Shown piece by piece: positions 1 through 8,818 of a stretch of DNA of 64,000 nt. The notes under the pieces are model-generated. The model worked only from the letters and a program-made list of their open reading frames with translations. It was not told the origin of the DNA and made no database searches. Position 1 is the stretch's first letter; every line of letters begins with the position of its first letter. The position numbers were made by a program, and so were the translations under genes. Source of the stretch: Ignavibacteriales bacterium. Lineage in GTDB: Bacteria > Bacteroidota > Ignavibacteria > Ignavibacteriales > Ignavibacteriaceae. The stretch covers positions 3,637,448 through 3,701,447 of the forward strand of contig CP054182.1 of the NCBI GenBank assembly GCA_015709675.1, read 5' to 3'.

Positions 1-1050
1 CATCTCAACCAGAAGCTGATTCAGAGTCTGCTCACGTTCATCATGACCTCCGCCAAGTCCGGCACCGCGCTGGCGGCCGACTGCGTCAATTTCATCAATA
101 AAGATGATACAGGGCGCGCTCTTTTTACCCTGTTCAAACAGGTCACGCACACGGCTTGCGCCCACACCTACAAACATTTCTACGAAGTCAGCGCCTGAAA
201 TCGAGAAAAATGGTACTCCGGCCTCACCTGCAACCGCACGCGCAATAAGAGTCTTTCCTGTACCGGGAGAACCTACAAGCAGCACTCCGCGTGGAATCTT
301 TGCGCCAAGTTTCTGAAACTTAGCCGGTTCTTTTAAAAATTCAATAATTTCCTGAAGTTCTACTTTTGCTTCTTCATTGCCTGCCACATCCGCAAAAGTA
401 ATTTTGTTATTCGACTGGTTTATCAGTTTGGCTTTGCTTTTGCCAAAGGAGAAAATTCCTCTGGTTCCGCCGGCACCGCCTCCGCCCCCCTGCATTCTTC
501 TCATAAATGCAAAGTAGAGAGCAATAAGGAGCAGCCAGGGAACAAAGGTAATAAGCAGGCTCATCCATTCATTGGACTGTTTGTCAAATGAATAGTTAAT
601 GCCCAGCGCTTTCCATTTCTCTTCCTCTGCAACAATCATCGGTTCGGGGAGATAGACAGAAATGTTTCTGACCTTGATTTCATTGATCATTTCTTCCTGT
701 TTAAGCTCTCCCTTGAAGTAGTAATCGTTCAGGTCAGACTTGGTAATGATTGCTTTTTCAATCTTCTGTTCCTGAAGAAATCTCTTATAGTCGTTGTAGC
801 TGACTTCGGCATAATTAACTCCAGTTCCGCGCATCATCTGAATTACGATAACTGCAGCTACAATTACCAGACCCCAGGTAAATACCGTACGGATTATTTT
901 CGTCCAGTCAAATTCATCGTCAGGACGGTTTGAATAGTTTTTATTTCCATCGCCGCCGGAATTCTTGCCGCTCTTTTTCTGGTTTCCGGAATCCTTGGGC
1001 GTGTTATCTCTTTTTTCTGTCATAAATTGTTTATTCGTTTCATTATCCAT
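1..1050 (-). CDS. ftsH: ATP-dependent zinc metalloprotease FtsH, N-terminal part (cut by window edge)
   Basis: Membrane-anchored AAA+ protease that extracts and degrades membrane and short-lived cytosolic proteins. About 350 N-terminal residues are present; the rest of the AAA module and the HExxH protease domain lie beyond position 1. Seen: a charged, Gly/Asn-rich N-tail, a first membrane segment near residues 55-75, a periplasmic stretch, a second membrane segment followed by a Gly-rich linker, then Walker A GSPGTGKT (about residues 260-267; most homologues have GPPGTGKT) and Walker B IIFIDEID further on. The ATG at 1048-1050 sits inside the end of hpt, an 8-bp overlap that implies translational coupling. 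tilS-hpt-ftsH is a common bacterial gene order. Confidence 0.95.
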   Translation of the reverse strand, partial: MDNETNKQFMTEKRDNTPKDSGNQKKSGKNSGGDGNKNYSNRPDDEFDWTKIIRTVFTWGLVIVAAVIVIQMMRGTGVNYAEVSYNDYKRFLQEQKIEKAIITKSDLNDYYFKGELKQEEMINEIKVRNISVYLPEPMIVAEEEKWKALGINYSFDKQSNEWMSLLITFVPWLLLIALYFAFMRRMQGGGGGAGGTRGIFSFGKSKAKLINQSNNKITFADVAGNEEAKVELQEIIEFLKEPAKFQKLGAKIPRGVLLVGSPGTGKTLIARAVAGEAGVPFFSISGADFVEMFVGVGASRVRDLFEQGKKSAPCIIFIDEIDAVGRQRGAGLGGGHDEREQTLNQLLVEM

Positions 1051-1600
1051 TTTTCTGTTCCTCGCTCAACACATAGACTGCTCTCAGGTTCCGGTACTTC
1101 TGAGCGTAATCCAGACCAAAGCCTATAACGAATTCGCTGGGAATAGAAAAGCCAATATAATCAATTTTAAGGTCATATTGCATACTTTTCGGCTTAACCA
1201 ACAGCGAGACAACGCTCACGCTTGCCGGGTTATGCTCTTTTATCAGGTCTAAAATGTATTTTACGGAAAGCCCTGAATCAACGATATCTTCAACGATAAT
1301 CAGGTGTCTTCCTTCAATCGTGCAATTCAAATCCTTCAGAAGAGTTACCGAACCTGATGAGATTTTTGCCTCACCGTAGCTTGATAATTTTAAAAAATCC
1401 ACCTCGCAGTCACCTTCAAAGTGTCTGACAAGGTCTGAAAAAAACATGAAAGATCCGTTAAGCACTCCCACAAAAATGGGGGTCTTTCCTCCAAAATCCC
1501 TGCTCAACTGTGCGGACATTTCCTTTGTCCGGACTGCAATCTGCTCTTCGGAGAGCATGGGAACAAACACATCACCGTTAATAACTATTTTATCTTTCAT
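1043..1600 (-). CDS. hpt: Hypoxanthine phosphoribosyltransferase
   Basis: Purine salvage enzyme that joins hypoxanthine or guanine to PRPP to give IMP or GMP in the cytosol. The 185-aa length is normal for the family. The PRPP-binding loop is visible as [10 protein letters not shown] (residues 101-110), with the acidic pair followed by DSG. The ATG start overlaps the tilS stop by 11 bp, and its own stop overlaps the ftsH start, so it is the middle cistron of a coupled block. Confidence 0.95.
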   Translation of the reverse strand: MKDKIVINGDVFVPMLSEEQIAVRTKEMSAQLSRDFGGKTPIFVGVLNGSFMFFSDLVRHFEGDCEVDFLKLSSYGEAKISSGSVTLLKDLNCTIEGRHLIIVEDIVDSGLSVKYILDLIKEHNPASVSVVSLLVKPKSMQYDLKIDYIGFSIPSEFVIGFGLDYAQKYRNLRAVYVLSEEQKNG

Positions 1601-2954
1601 GGCATTGTATCCTGTAATAAAAATTTTCTGATCCGGTTACCTTAAACTTTTCACTCAGTCTCCGTCCCGCAATTGCTGCAATCTCACCCCCGGCTATGAT
1701 CACCGCTTCCTGCTTCTTTTTGTAAAGCGGAATTCCCGCACTGTTAAGAAAGTCACTGACCAGGACGGTTCCTTTCATACCCAGCGGCTGAAACCGGTCG
1801 CCTGCATGCCAGTGTCTGACGGAAATCATGGTGATTTCATTCGCGCTTTCAATAAACTCAGTCCGGGGAGAGCCGGAAAAATCAGTATCCTCTTTTTTTA
1901 CCCGCTCAAAAGAAATCTCTTTACCCGCAAATATGACGCTTTCTCCGGGTGAAATCCTCACTTCTTTCTCAGAATTTTCCGTTTCCCTGAAGATGATCAC
2001 ATCTTTGGGGGAATAAAAGAGGGAAAAACCTCCTCCAATCTGATACACTCCGGTCTCCGCGGATTCAATAAGCCGGTCACAATCTGTAACAAGAGAAGAC
2101 GCGGGTTCTGTTCCGGTTTGAGTCAAAATCCTGCTTAAAGCATGTTTTCTGAGCACGGGTTCAAGTTTTCTTACCACCCCGGCATCATATACTGTTTCAT
2201 TTTCAGCATGCTCTTTACGGGGCAGAACCGCTTCAGCAGTCATTCTGTCAAGAAAATCATTGATTTCCGATGAGTATCCGGCAAAACGGCTCAGTGACTC
2301 TTCAGGAGAAAGGTGCAGTTTTTCCCGCACCAGGGGGAGAATTTCATTCCTGATGACATTCCTTGCGTATTCGGAGGAATCATTGCTGGCATCTTCCCGC
2401 CATATATATCCTTCGGAGGCAAGCCATTCCCGTATCTCTCCCGGAGTAAGTGAAAGCAGCGGTCTGATAAAACTGCCTCTGAGAGGAGGGATTCCGGATA
2501 ACCCGCGCAGACCGCTTCCTCTGAAAAGATGAAAAAGTACTGTTTCAGCTGAATCATGCTGATGATGCCCTGTCGCGGTTTTGGTATATCCGTCATGCTC
2601 CATCAGTTCTTCAAAAAACTGATAACGCAGCTTTCTTCCCGCCTCCTCCTCCGATAACCTGAAGTCGGATGCATAGTCCCGCACGTCTGCTTTCCGGCAG
2701 TAAAAGGGAACTTCATATTCAACGGCAAGCATCCGGCAGAATTCCTCATCGGCATCAGAATCACTCCCGCGCAGTCCGTGATTCAGATGGGCGGCTCCGA
2801 GTTCCAGATGATATATACCTTTCAGTTCAAGAAGAAAACGGAAGAGAAAAACCGAATCAGCCCCGCCGCTCAGTGCAATCAGCACCTTATCTCCCTTGTG
2901 AAGGAGTCCCTTTTTTTTCACAAATCCTGCGGTTCTTTTAAGCAGGGGGTGCAT
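1590..2954 (-). CDS. tilS: tRNA(Ile)-lysidine synthetase
   Basis: Modifies C34 of the CAU-anticodon tRNA-Ile2 to lysidine, so that it reads AUA. The PP-loop ATP-pyrophosphatase motif SGGADS is at residues 29-34, with the N-type PP-loop domain over roughly residues 20-220. A central TilS substrate-binding region and a C-terminal lysidine-synthetase domain (around residues 365-450, RHWHAGDRFQPLG) follow. 454 aa is typical. The start ATG directly abuts the ribE stop (TAAATG), so it is read from the riboflavin operon transcript. Confidence 0.95.
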   Translation of the reverse strand: MHPLLKRTAGFVKKKGLLHKGDKVLIALSGGADSVFLFRFLLELKGIYHLELGAAHLNHGLRGSDSDADEEFCRMLAVEYEVPFYCRKADVRDYASDFRLSEEEAGRKLRYQFFEELMEHDGYTKTATGHHQHDSAETVLFHLFRGSGLRGLSGIPPLRGSFIRPLLSLTPGEIREWLASEGYIWREDASNDSSEYARNVIRNEILPLVREKLHLSPEESLSRFAGYSSEINDFLDRMTAEAVLPRKEHAENETVYDAGVVRKLEPVLRKHALSRILTQTGTEPASSLVTDCDRLIESAETGVYQIGGGFSLFYSPKDVIIFRETENSEKEVRISPGESVIFAGKEISFERVKKEDTDFSGSPRTEFIESANEITMISVRHWHAGDRFQPLGMKGTVLVSDFLNSAGIPLYKKKQEAVIIAGGEIAAIAGRRLSEKFKVTGSENFYYRIQCHER

Positions 2955-3590
2955 TTACCAGCCTTGTTCCTTCAGCCACTCTTCAGTAATCGCCGGTTTT
3001 TCCTTTATGCCTGCAGCGTTCAGTATATACTTGCCCAGCAGGTCAAACTCAAGATTCACACGGTCACCGGTTTTCCGGTCTTTCATGGTGGTCACTCCCC
3101 AGGTGTGAGGAATAATTGCTACGCGGAACCAGTCATCCCCTTTTTCGGCCACAGTAAGACTGATGCCGTCAATAGCTATAGAGCCAACCGGGATGATATA
3201 TTTTGAAAACTCTGCCGGATACTGCACCGTTACCAGCCAGCTGTTGCTTAATTGCTGCAGTGATGTAATCTGACCGCGGGTATCAACATGGCCGGAAACA
3301 AAGTGTCCTCCAAGCCGGGTAGTTGGGAGCAGGGAGCGTTCAAGATTTACTCTGTCCCCCTGCTTCAATAATCCAAAGGTGGTTTTTTTCAGAGTTTCCT
3401 CAACAGCCTCAACGGTAAATTCACCGGGAGCGGCATGAATTACCGTCTGGCATGCACCGGAGACATTAATACTGTCACCTGTTTGTATATCTGATGTAAC
3501 AACTGATGCTGCTATGGTAATTCTTCTACCAAGCCCCGCGTTCTGAATCCTGCTGATAACCCCTGTTTCTTCAACCAGACCGGTAAACAT
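2955..3590 (-). CDS. ribE: Riboflavin synthase, alpha chain
   Basis: Dismutates two 6,7-dimethyl-8-ribityllumazine molecules to riboflavin. 211 aa with two lumazine-binding repeats: the diagnostic start MFTGLVEETG, and a second repeat beginning about residue 97 (FVSGHVDTRG). The ATG lies inside the end of ribD (20-bp overlap), consistent with coupling. The later pathway genes ribB/ribA and ribH are not in the window. No FMN riboswitch was seen upstream of the operon. Confidence 0.95.
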   Translation of the reverse strand: MFTGLVEETGVISRIQNAGLGRRITIAASVVTSDIQTGDSINVSGACQTVIHAAPGEFTVEAVEETLKKTTFGLLKQGDRVNLERSLLPTTRLGGHFVSGHVDTRGQITSLQQLSNSWLVTVQYPAEFSKYIIPVGSIAIDGISLTVAEKGDDWFRVAIIPHTWGVTTMKDRKTGDRVNLEFDLLGKYILNAAGIKEKPAITEEWLKEQGW

Positions 3591-4677
3591 GTTTTAAGCT
3601 CTTTTCTGTTCTGAATGTCAGGCAGATATCTGTACCGCTGCTGCCCGTGGCGGTGTGCAAAAGCTGCGAACCCTGAGGAACTCCCCCAAACTCGGGATGG
3701 ATAAAATTTTCCCCTCCGGCGATCATCTCAGTGGTTATATATATAATAAACTCATCAGTAAACCCGGAAGCAAGCAGGGATGAAGTAAGACGCGGTCCTG
3801 ATTCCGCCATCACGGACCCGATTCCCTTTTTTCCGAGAACTGAAAAAACTTCATGAAGCAAAAGAAAACCCCGTTCATCCTTGCCGACCTCAATAACCTC
3901 AGCACCTTTCTCTCTCAGAAGCTCAGCTTTGGCACGGTCCTGATCCATGGCAGTGAATATATATACTTTCCGGCCGGCAGCAAAAAGCCGTGCAGAGGGA
4001 GATATACTAAGAGAGGAGTCAAGAATTGCAACCGCGGGATTCCTCCCGGCTGCTTTTCTGACCGTAAACATCGGATCATCAGCCGTTACGGTGCCGGAAC
4101 CGGTGAGAATAAGATCATATTCACTACGCAGCCGGTGTACCATGGCTGCCGACTCGGTACAGGTGAGCTGTGCCGGCCTGCCCGGCTCACGGTTTACTTT
4201 ACCGTTGAGTGACGCCGCGGTCTTGACCAGTATATACGGCATGCCGGTTGTGATATGTTTCAGGAAGAATTTTATTCTTTCCTTACATTCATCCTCAAGC
4301 AGCGGAACGGTCACATCAATACCCGACTCAATAAGTTTTTTAACCCCTTTGCCTGAGACCAGCGGATTCGGGTCCAAAGCGCCAACCACAACGCGGCTGA
4401 TTCCTTTACTGATAATCAGATCGGCGCAGGGGGGTGTTTTTCCGAAATGGGAACAGGGTTCAAGGGAGACATACATTACTGCCCCGGTGAGATCTGCTTC
4501 GGCTGAATTGATGGCATTAACTTCGGCATGGGGTCCGCCATATTTCTGGTGGTACCCCCTGCCAATAACTTTTCCTTCTTTAACGAGCACACATCCTACC
4601 ATCGGGTTCGGACTGACCTGACCCGCCCCCTTGCCGGCTAATTCTAAAGCCAGCCGCAGGAAGTGTTCATCGTTCAA
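3571..4677 (-). CDS. ribD: Bifunctional riboflavin biosynthesis deaminase/reductase RibD
   Basis: Catalyses two consecutive steps of riboflavin synthesis: deamination, then side-chain reduction of the pyrimidine intermediate. The N-terminal zinc deaminase has HAE at residues 50-52 and PCSHFGKTPPC at 74-84, supplying the His/Cys/Cys zinc ligands. The C-terminal half (about 150-368) is the DHFR-like reductase. The only in-frame start giving the usual MNDEHFLRLALELA beginning is TTG at 4675-4677, preceded by an AAGG ribosome-binding motif. The nearby ATG is out of frame. The gap to greA is 10 bp. Confidence 0.93.
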   Translation of the reverse strand: MNDEHFLRLALELAGKGAGQVSPNPMVGCVLVKEGKVIGRGYHQKYGGPHAEVNAINSAEADLTGAVMYVSLEPCSHFGKTPPCADLIISKGISRVVVGALDPNPLVSGKGVKKLIESGIDVTVPLLEDECKERIKFFLKHITTGMPYILVKTAASLNGKVNREPGRPAQLTCTESAAMVHRLRSEYDLILTGSGTVTADDPMFTVRKAAGRNPAVAILDSSLSISPSARLFAAGRKVYIFTAMDQDRAKAELLREKGAEVIEVGKDERGFLLLHEVFSVLGKKGIGSVMAESGPRLTSSLLASGFTDEFIIYITTEMIAGGENFIHPEFGGVPQGSQLLHTATGSSGTDICLTFRTEKSLKHVYRSG

Positions 4678-4687
4678 AAAGTCTGCC

Positions 4688-5164
4688 TTAGTTTAATGAT
4701 AAAATTTCCACCTCGATGGTACCCGCGGGCACTTTAATCGAAAGTTTATCCCCGAGCTTTTTGCCCATCAGCCCCTGGCCAATCGGACTGGTCACGGAGA
4801 TTTTACCGCTGTTCATATCTGCTTCCTCGGGGGAAACCAGAGTATATTCCATTTCCTTATTCGTCTTAAGATTACGGATTTTTACCGTAGAGAGAATATG
4901 AACCTGCCCCTGCGGAAACTGGCTGAAGTCAATAACACGAGCTCTGCTGAGAAGGCCTTCCAGTTTGCTCAGGCGCATCTCAAACAGGCCCTGGGCTTCT
5001 TTGGCGGCATCATACTCTGCATTCTCTGATAAATCTCCATGGGAGCGGGCCTCAGAAATTTTCTGAGCCATCTGGGCTCTCCCATTGGTTTTCATCAGTT
5101 TAAGTTCATTTTCAAGCTCAATAAGGCGTTCCTGAGTCAGGTAAACCACATTGTTATCAGACAT
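4688..5164 (-). CDS. greA: Transcription elongation factor GreA
   Basis: Rescues backtracked RNA polymerase by stimulating transcript cleavage through the secondary channel. The N-terminal coiled coil carries the acidic tip (DLSENAEYDAAKE, about residues 45-57) and is followed by the C-terminal globular domain (SPIGQGLMGKKLGD). The ATG at 5162-5164 is preferred over an upstream in-frame TTG at 5176, because GAGAG lies a short distance before it and MSDNNVVYLTQE is a normal GreA beginning. 158 aa is the family length. It is the first gene of the leftward greA-ribD-ribE-tilS-hpt-ftsH run. Confidence 0.95.
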   Translation of the reverse strand: MSDNNVVYLTQERLIELENELKLMKTNGRAQMAQKISEARSHGDLSENAEYDAAKEAQGLFEMRLSKLEGLLSRARVIDFSQFPQGQVHILSTVKIRNLKTNKEMEYTLVSPEEADMNSGKISVTSPIGQGLMGKKLGDKLSIKVPAGTIEVEILSLN

Positions 5165-5231
5165 AGCTACTCTCAATAAGTATGAATAGGTGTATTTAAA
5201 AAAAATACCACCGCTTTTGGCAGTGGCAGTA

Positions 5232-5263
5232 CAAACTTACGGAAAATGTTACCCTAAAGCAAG
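5232..5263 (-). promoter_or_regulatory. Bacteroidetes-type promoter for the greA operon
   Basis: On the minus strand there is a -7 box TAAGTTTG (5239 to 5232) and, 20 nt upstream, CTTG (5263-5260) within TTGACCTTG. This fits the TTTG-N19-21-TAnnTTTG form used by the Bacteroidetes primary sigma factor. The same TAAGTTTG octamer recurs in front of sdhC and sufB. The start codon is about 68 nt downstream of the box. Confidence 0.6.
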
Positions 5264-5776
5264 GTCAATCAAAGGAAACGCACAATTTACGATGTACGAT
5301 GTCCCCCTGGGTGCAATTAGGGGAAAACCCGCCTGATCGGCAGGCGATAAGGTAATACAATATCCCTCAGAATGTAACCGCGGGGAGTGAAACTGTAAGC
5401 CCGGTACCGGCCGTTTTTTAAGAGAAGCCCCGTCAATTTCGGGAATGAGGATAAAGGATAAAACACCGGATTAGCAGTTTTTTTGCTGCTCATGAATTAG
5501 TGCAACACCTCTTGCGACGCCGCTCACAGCGGAATGAAATTCAATCTGCATCACACAAAAAAATTTTTGCAATTTAAAATATTCTTCTATTTTTACTCCC
5601 GGTTGTATTACAATTACCGTTTCACACTTTTACACTTTTTGTAGTCCTTTAGGTTCGCTGGTTCCCGTTGTCTGAGATTTAACCTTTAAGAAAGGATTCA
5701 CCCTCTTGTTCGCTGTCAGTTAAAACCGCTTTTCCATGCAAGCCCAGGAAATGCTATGCCCATACCGGGGAGTGCA
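5264..5776. other. Intergenic stretch without a recognisable gene
   Basis: About 510 bp between the greA promoter and the promoter of the tandem secreted-protein genes. It holds a small hairpin CGCCTG-ATCGG-CAGGCG near 5331-5347 and a palindrome CCGGTACCGG near 5401. No ORF with coding character, tRNA or known riboswitch was recognised. Confidence 0.5.
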
Positions 5777-5807
5777 TTTGTGCATTCTCCGTACAACCAT
5801 ATTTTTC
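5777..5807 (+). promoter_or_regulatory. Candidate promoter of the tandem T9SS-protein genes
   Basis: TTTG at 5777-5780, a 19-nt spacer, then TATTTTTC at 5800-5807. This matches TTTG-N19-TAnnTTTG except for the last base. The box lies 21 nt before the ATG of the first of the three paralogues. Confidence 0.45.
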
Positions 5808-5828
5808 CCATCCGGACGGAGATAAACT

Positions 5829-8813
5829 ATGTTCTTTCCCCCGCGCAGAATTCTTTTGTTCTCACTTTCGATAGTTATACTTTTGGCTTCAGGAGTAAAG
5901 CCCCAGTCATGGAGCTGGAAAAATCCTCCCGCCGGTTCAGGTTTTATCTATGATGTAGAATATCTGGGTGGCAGCCGATGGATAAAGGGGGGAGAAGCCG
6001 GAGCAATTTTTCTTAGTACCGATGACGGCACTTCCTGGTCACAGGTTTTTAACCCCATGGGTAACCGCGCAATCAAAGATATTTTTCAGCTCAGTTCATC
6101 CGTGCTTTATGCTGCAGGATACGGTACTCCTGAAGCTGAGCCTTTCCGCATAATTAAAAGCACTGACTCAGGCAGTTCATGGAACGCGGTTTTTACCGGC
6201 TCACACGCGGGAGAAAAAATCTGGGTTTTCAGTGAAGATGTGTTTCTTGTGCTTCTCTCAGGAGGAGGCTTAATCAGAACCACAGACGGCGGCGTGACTT
6301 TCTCAGACAATATATATATGGGGGCCTCTGATAATTTTAACGAACTCTTTTTTATTAATAATCAGACCGGGTTTGCCTCCGGTGCGTCAGGTTATCTGGC
6401 TAAAACAACTGACGGCGGACTGACCTGGACTGCCGTATTCGCCGACCTGAACGCGGGCTTTAACTGTATCTGGTTTACTGATGCTCAGACCGGGTATTTC
6501 GGAAGCAGCTTCGGACGCATCATTAAAACTACAAACGGAGGGCAGACTTTTTCTCTTTATGAAACCGGCACCTTCGACTCATTCAGCGATATCGTTTTTT
6601 CCGGCAGCTCAACCGGCTATGCGGCGGGTTTGTTTGGTGCTGTCTACCGCACCACCAACAGCGGTGCAACATGGGTGAAGGAATCTGAGCAGTCCGGCCA
6701 GTTTTATGATATATACAGCATCAAGGCAAAGAGTACCGGTACAGCCATAGCCGCGGGTGCTTATGGGAACATGATTAAGCGGAACAATTCTCCTGACTGG
6801 TTCTTCCTGCAGCATACTCCGCTGGCTTCAGTTACTTCAATGGACTGGGCTGATTCACTCCGGGGATTTGCAACTATGTCAACCGGTCATCTACTCCGCA
6901 CAAGCAACGGTGGTGAAACCTGGTCATCAGTTCTCATGAGGGAGGGTATATATGCTGACAAAGTCATCTTTGCGAATCAGAATCAGGGAACACTATTCAT
7001 AGGCGCGGATTCAGCTTTTTATACATCAAACGGAGGAAATACCTGGAGCCGCTTTGCTCTTCCTGAAGGGACTTTTTCAATTGCCGAAGCACACTTCCCT
7101 GATAATCAGACAGGATACGCTGTAGGGCTTGCCGGAACGGTATTAAAAACCACAAACGGAGGTGCTTCATGGTTTTCACTGCCAATGGCTCAGGGGGTAA
7201 ATCTGGATGATGTCTTTTTCCTGACTCCTCAGAAGGGCTTTGTGACCTCCTATTTCGGAGGCACTTACCGCACAACAAACGGAGGCACTTCATGGCAGCT
7301 TATTTCCGGTCTTGAGGGAACTGCTTCAAGTCTCAGCTTCCCAACCCCGATGATTGGATACTCAATAGGCGCGCCGGGCTATGCATTTAAAACAACTGAC
7401 GGCGGTGATACCTGGTTTCCCATTACCGTTCCTGACAACAACCACCATTCTGTTGAATTTACTTCAGCAGAAACAGGATATACTGCCGGAGGCACAGGTT
7501 ATATATACAAAACAACCAATGGCGGAGCATCCTGGGTGCTTGAACGTGCGGGAATCGGCACGCTTGACCAGACAGTCTATGATCTTGATCTCAATCCGGA
7601 CGGCGGGCTCTGGGCAGTAACCGCATTCGGAGGCATACTCAAAAAAACCGGAACCGATATACTGGCAGTACAAACGCTTTTTTCTCCTTCAAATATGAGC
7701 ACCGGTCTGCCCCTTATGCTTTTATTCCAGTGGAAACCTTTCCCTGATGCAGAGTACTATCAGATTCAGTATTCAGTTTATCCTGACTTTTCCGATTCGG
7801 TTACTGAACTGATAAGTACTTTTACATTTTATCAGATGATTGATGAACAGCTTGATTTGGGCAGAAGATACTACTGGAGAGTGAGGCCGGTGACTTTTGG
7901 TGAGCCGCGCAGTTTCTCGGATACATGGTGGTTTGAAACCTACGATCCTCCTTTGTTTCTGGGCGATGTTGATCTGAACTCAGCCGTGCAGTCGTACGAT
8001 GCATCAATGATACTCCGGCATATTGTTTCTGCAATTCTGATAAACAAGCAGCAGAAAAGAAACGCGAATGTCACCACAAATGAAGCAATAACCTCCTTTG
8101 ATGCCTCTGTTGTGCTCCGTTATATAACAGGTCTGGTTACTTCGCTTCCCTACGCCGAAACCGGAGCCACATTGGCGCATTTTCATTTCCTTAATCATCA
8201 GCCAGTGAATGATACTGTATCGGTGATTCCATTGCAGCTTTCAGACGGGGCCGGTATTTTCTCACTTGATTTGCTGGCTTCAGCCGGAGCCGGAATGCGG
8301 ATAGACAGCATCCGTTCAAGAAGCGCGAATGTTATGAAAGCTGATAAGGCTGGATCAGACAAGGCAGGAATTGCGCTTGCCTCAGCATCTCCCTTCTGGA
8401 TTGATTTCACCGGAGAAGCAGTGTGGATATATATCACCCATCCCCCCGGTCTTGAACCTCAGTTAACGGTTTCTTATCAGTTTAATGAATCAGGCGCGCA
8501 GATTATTACGTACGGAGCACCAGCCTCATCTGAAACGAATTCAGTACCGGCTGAGTTTTCCCTGTTTCAGAACTATCCGAATCCTTTTAATCCTGAAACC
8601 ATTATCCGGTTCTCACTTGCCCATGAAGGATTTACCGAAGTCAGGATATATGATATACTCGGGAACGAGCTGACCCGCCCTGTTTACGGCATAATGAAAA
8701 GCGGTGCACATGAGATCCGGTTTGACGGCAGCAGTTATCCTTCCGGAATATACTTATGTGAACTGCGGTCAGGGGGTAAACGCTCTATCATCAAAATGCT
8801 ACTGGTGAGGTAA
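5829..8813 (+). CDS. Secreted YCF48/BNR-repeat protein with dockerin segment and T9SS sorting domain (paralogue 1)
   Basis: 994 aa. A signal peptide (hydrophobic run about residues 8-22) is followed by roughly a dozen repeats of the form [KR]TT[DN]GG-x-[ST]W, about 45-50 residues apart. These are typical of YCF48/HCF136-like or sialidase-type beta-propellers. Next come a fibronectin-III-like segment (about 620-705, with WKPFPDAEYYQIQYS), a type I dockerin-like pair (about 709-775, DVDLNSAVQSYDASMILRHI, then ITSFDASVVLRYITG) and a C-terminal sorting domain from about residue 908 with NYPNPFNPETII. Expected to be exported by Sec, then T9SS, to the cell surface. No enzymatic residues are identifiable, so function is unknown. 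It is 5 bp from the next paralogue. Confidence 0.85.
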   Translation: MFFPPRRILLFSLSIVILLASGVKPQSWSWKNPPAGSGFIYDVEYLGGSRWIKGGEAGAIFLSTDDGTSWSQVFNPMGNRAIKDIFQLSSSVLYAAGYGTPEAEPFRIIKSTDSGSSWNAVFTGSHAGEKIWVFSEDVFLVLLSGGGLIRTTDGGVTFSDNIYMGASDNFNELFFINNQTGFASGASGYLAKTTDGGLTWTAVFADLNAGFNCIWFTDAQTGYFGSSFGRIIKTTNGGQTFSLYETGTFDSFSDIVFSGSSTGYAAGLFGAVYRTTNSGATWVKESEQSGQFYDIYSIKAKSTGTAIAAGAYGNMIKRNNSPDWFFLQHTPLASVTSMDWADSLRGFATMSTGHLLRTSNGGETWSSVLMREGIYADKVIFANQNQGTLFIGADSAFYTSNGGNTWSRFALPEGTFSIAEAHFPDNQTGYAVGLAGTVLKTTNGGASWFSLPMAQGVNLDDVFFLTPQKGFVTSYFGGTYRTTNGGTSWQLISGLEGTASSLSFPTPMIGYSIGAPGYAFKTTDGGDTWFPITVPDNNHHSVEFTSAETGYTAGGTGYIYKTTNGGASWVLERAGIGTLDQTVYDLDLNPDGGLWAVTAFGGILKKTGTDILAVQTLFSPSNMSTGLPLMLLFQWKPFPDAEYYQIQYSVYPDFSDSVTELISTFTFYQMIDEQLDLGRRYYWRVRPVTFGEPRSFSDTWWFETYDPPLFLGDVDLNSAVQSYDASMILRHIVSAILINKQQKRNANVTTNEAITSFDASVVLRYITGLVTSLPYAETGATLAHFHFLNHQPVNDTVSVIPLQLSDGAGIFSLDLLASAGAGMRIDSIRSRSANVMKADKAGSDKAGIALASASPFWIDFTGEAVWIYITHPPGLEPQLTVSYQFNESGAQIITYGAPASSETNSVPAEFSLFQNYPNPFNPETIIRFSLAHEGFTEVRIYDILGNELTRPVYGIMKSGAHEIRFDGSSYPSGIYLCELRSGGKRSIIKMLLVR

Positions 8814-8818
8814 TTAGT

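Noticed and set aside
965-1252. Rightward ORF of 95 aa opposite ftsH/hpt
   Set aside because: Antisense shadow of two well-identified genes; no family or ribosome site.
3947-4621. Rightward ORF of 224 aa opposite ribD
   Set aside because: Long only because of the composition of ribD on the other strand; ribD has full motifs in its own frame.
5177-5300. Possible FMN riboswitch upstream of the rib genes
   Set aside because: No RFN-element consensus seen in the greA leader or between greA and ribD.
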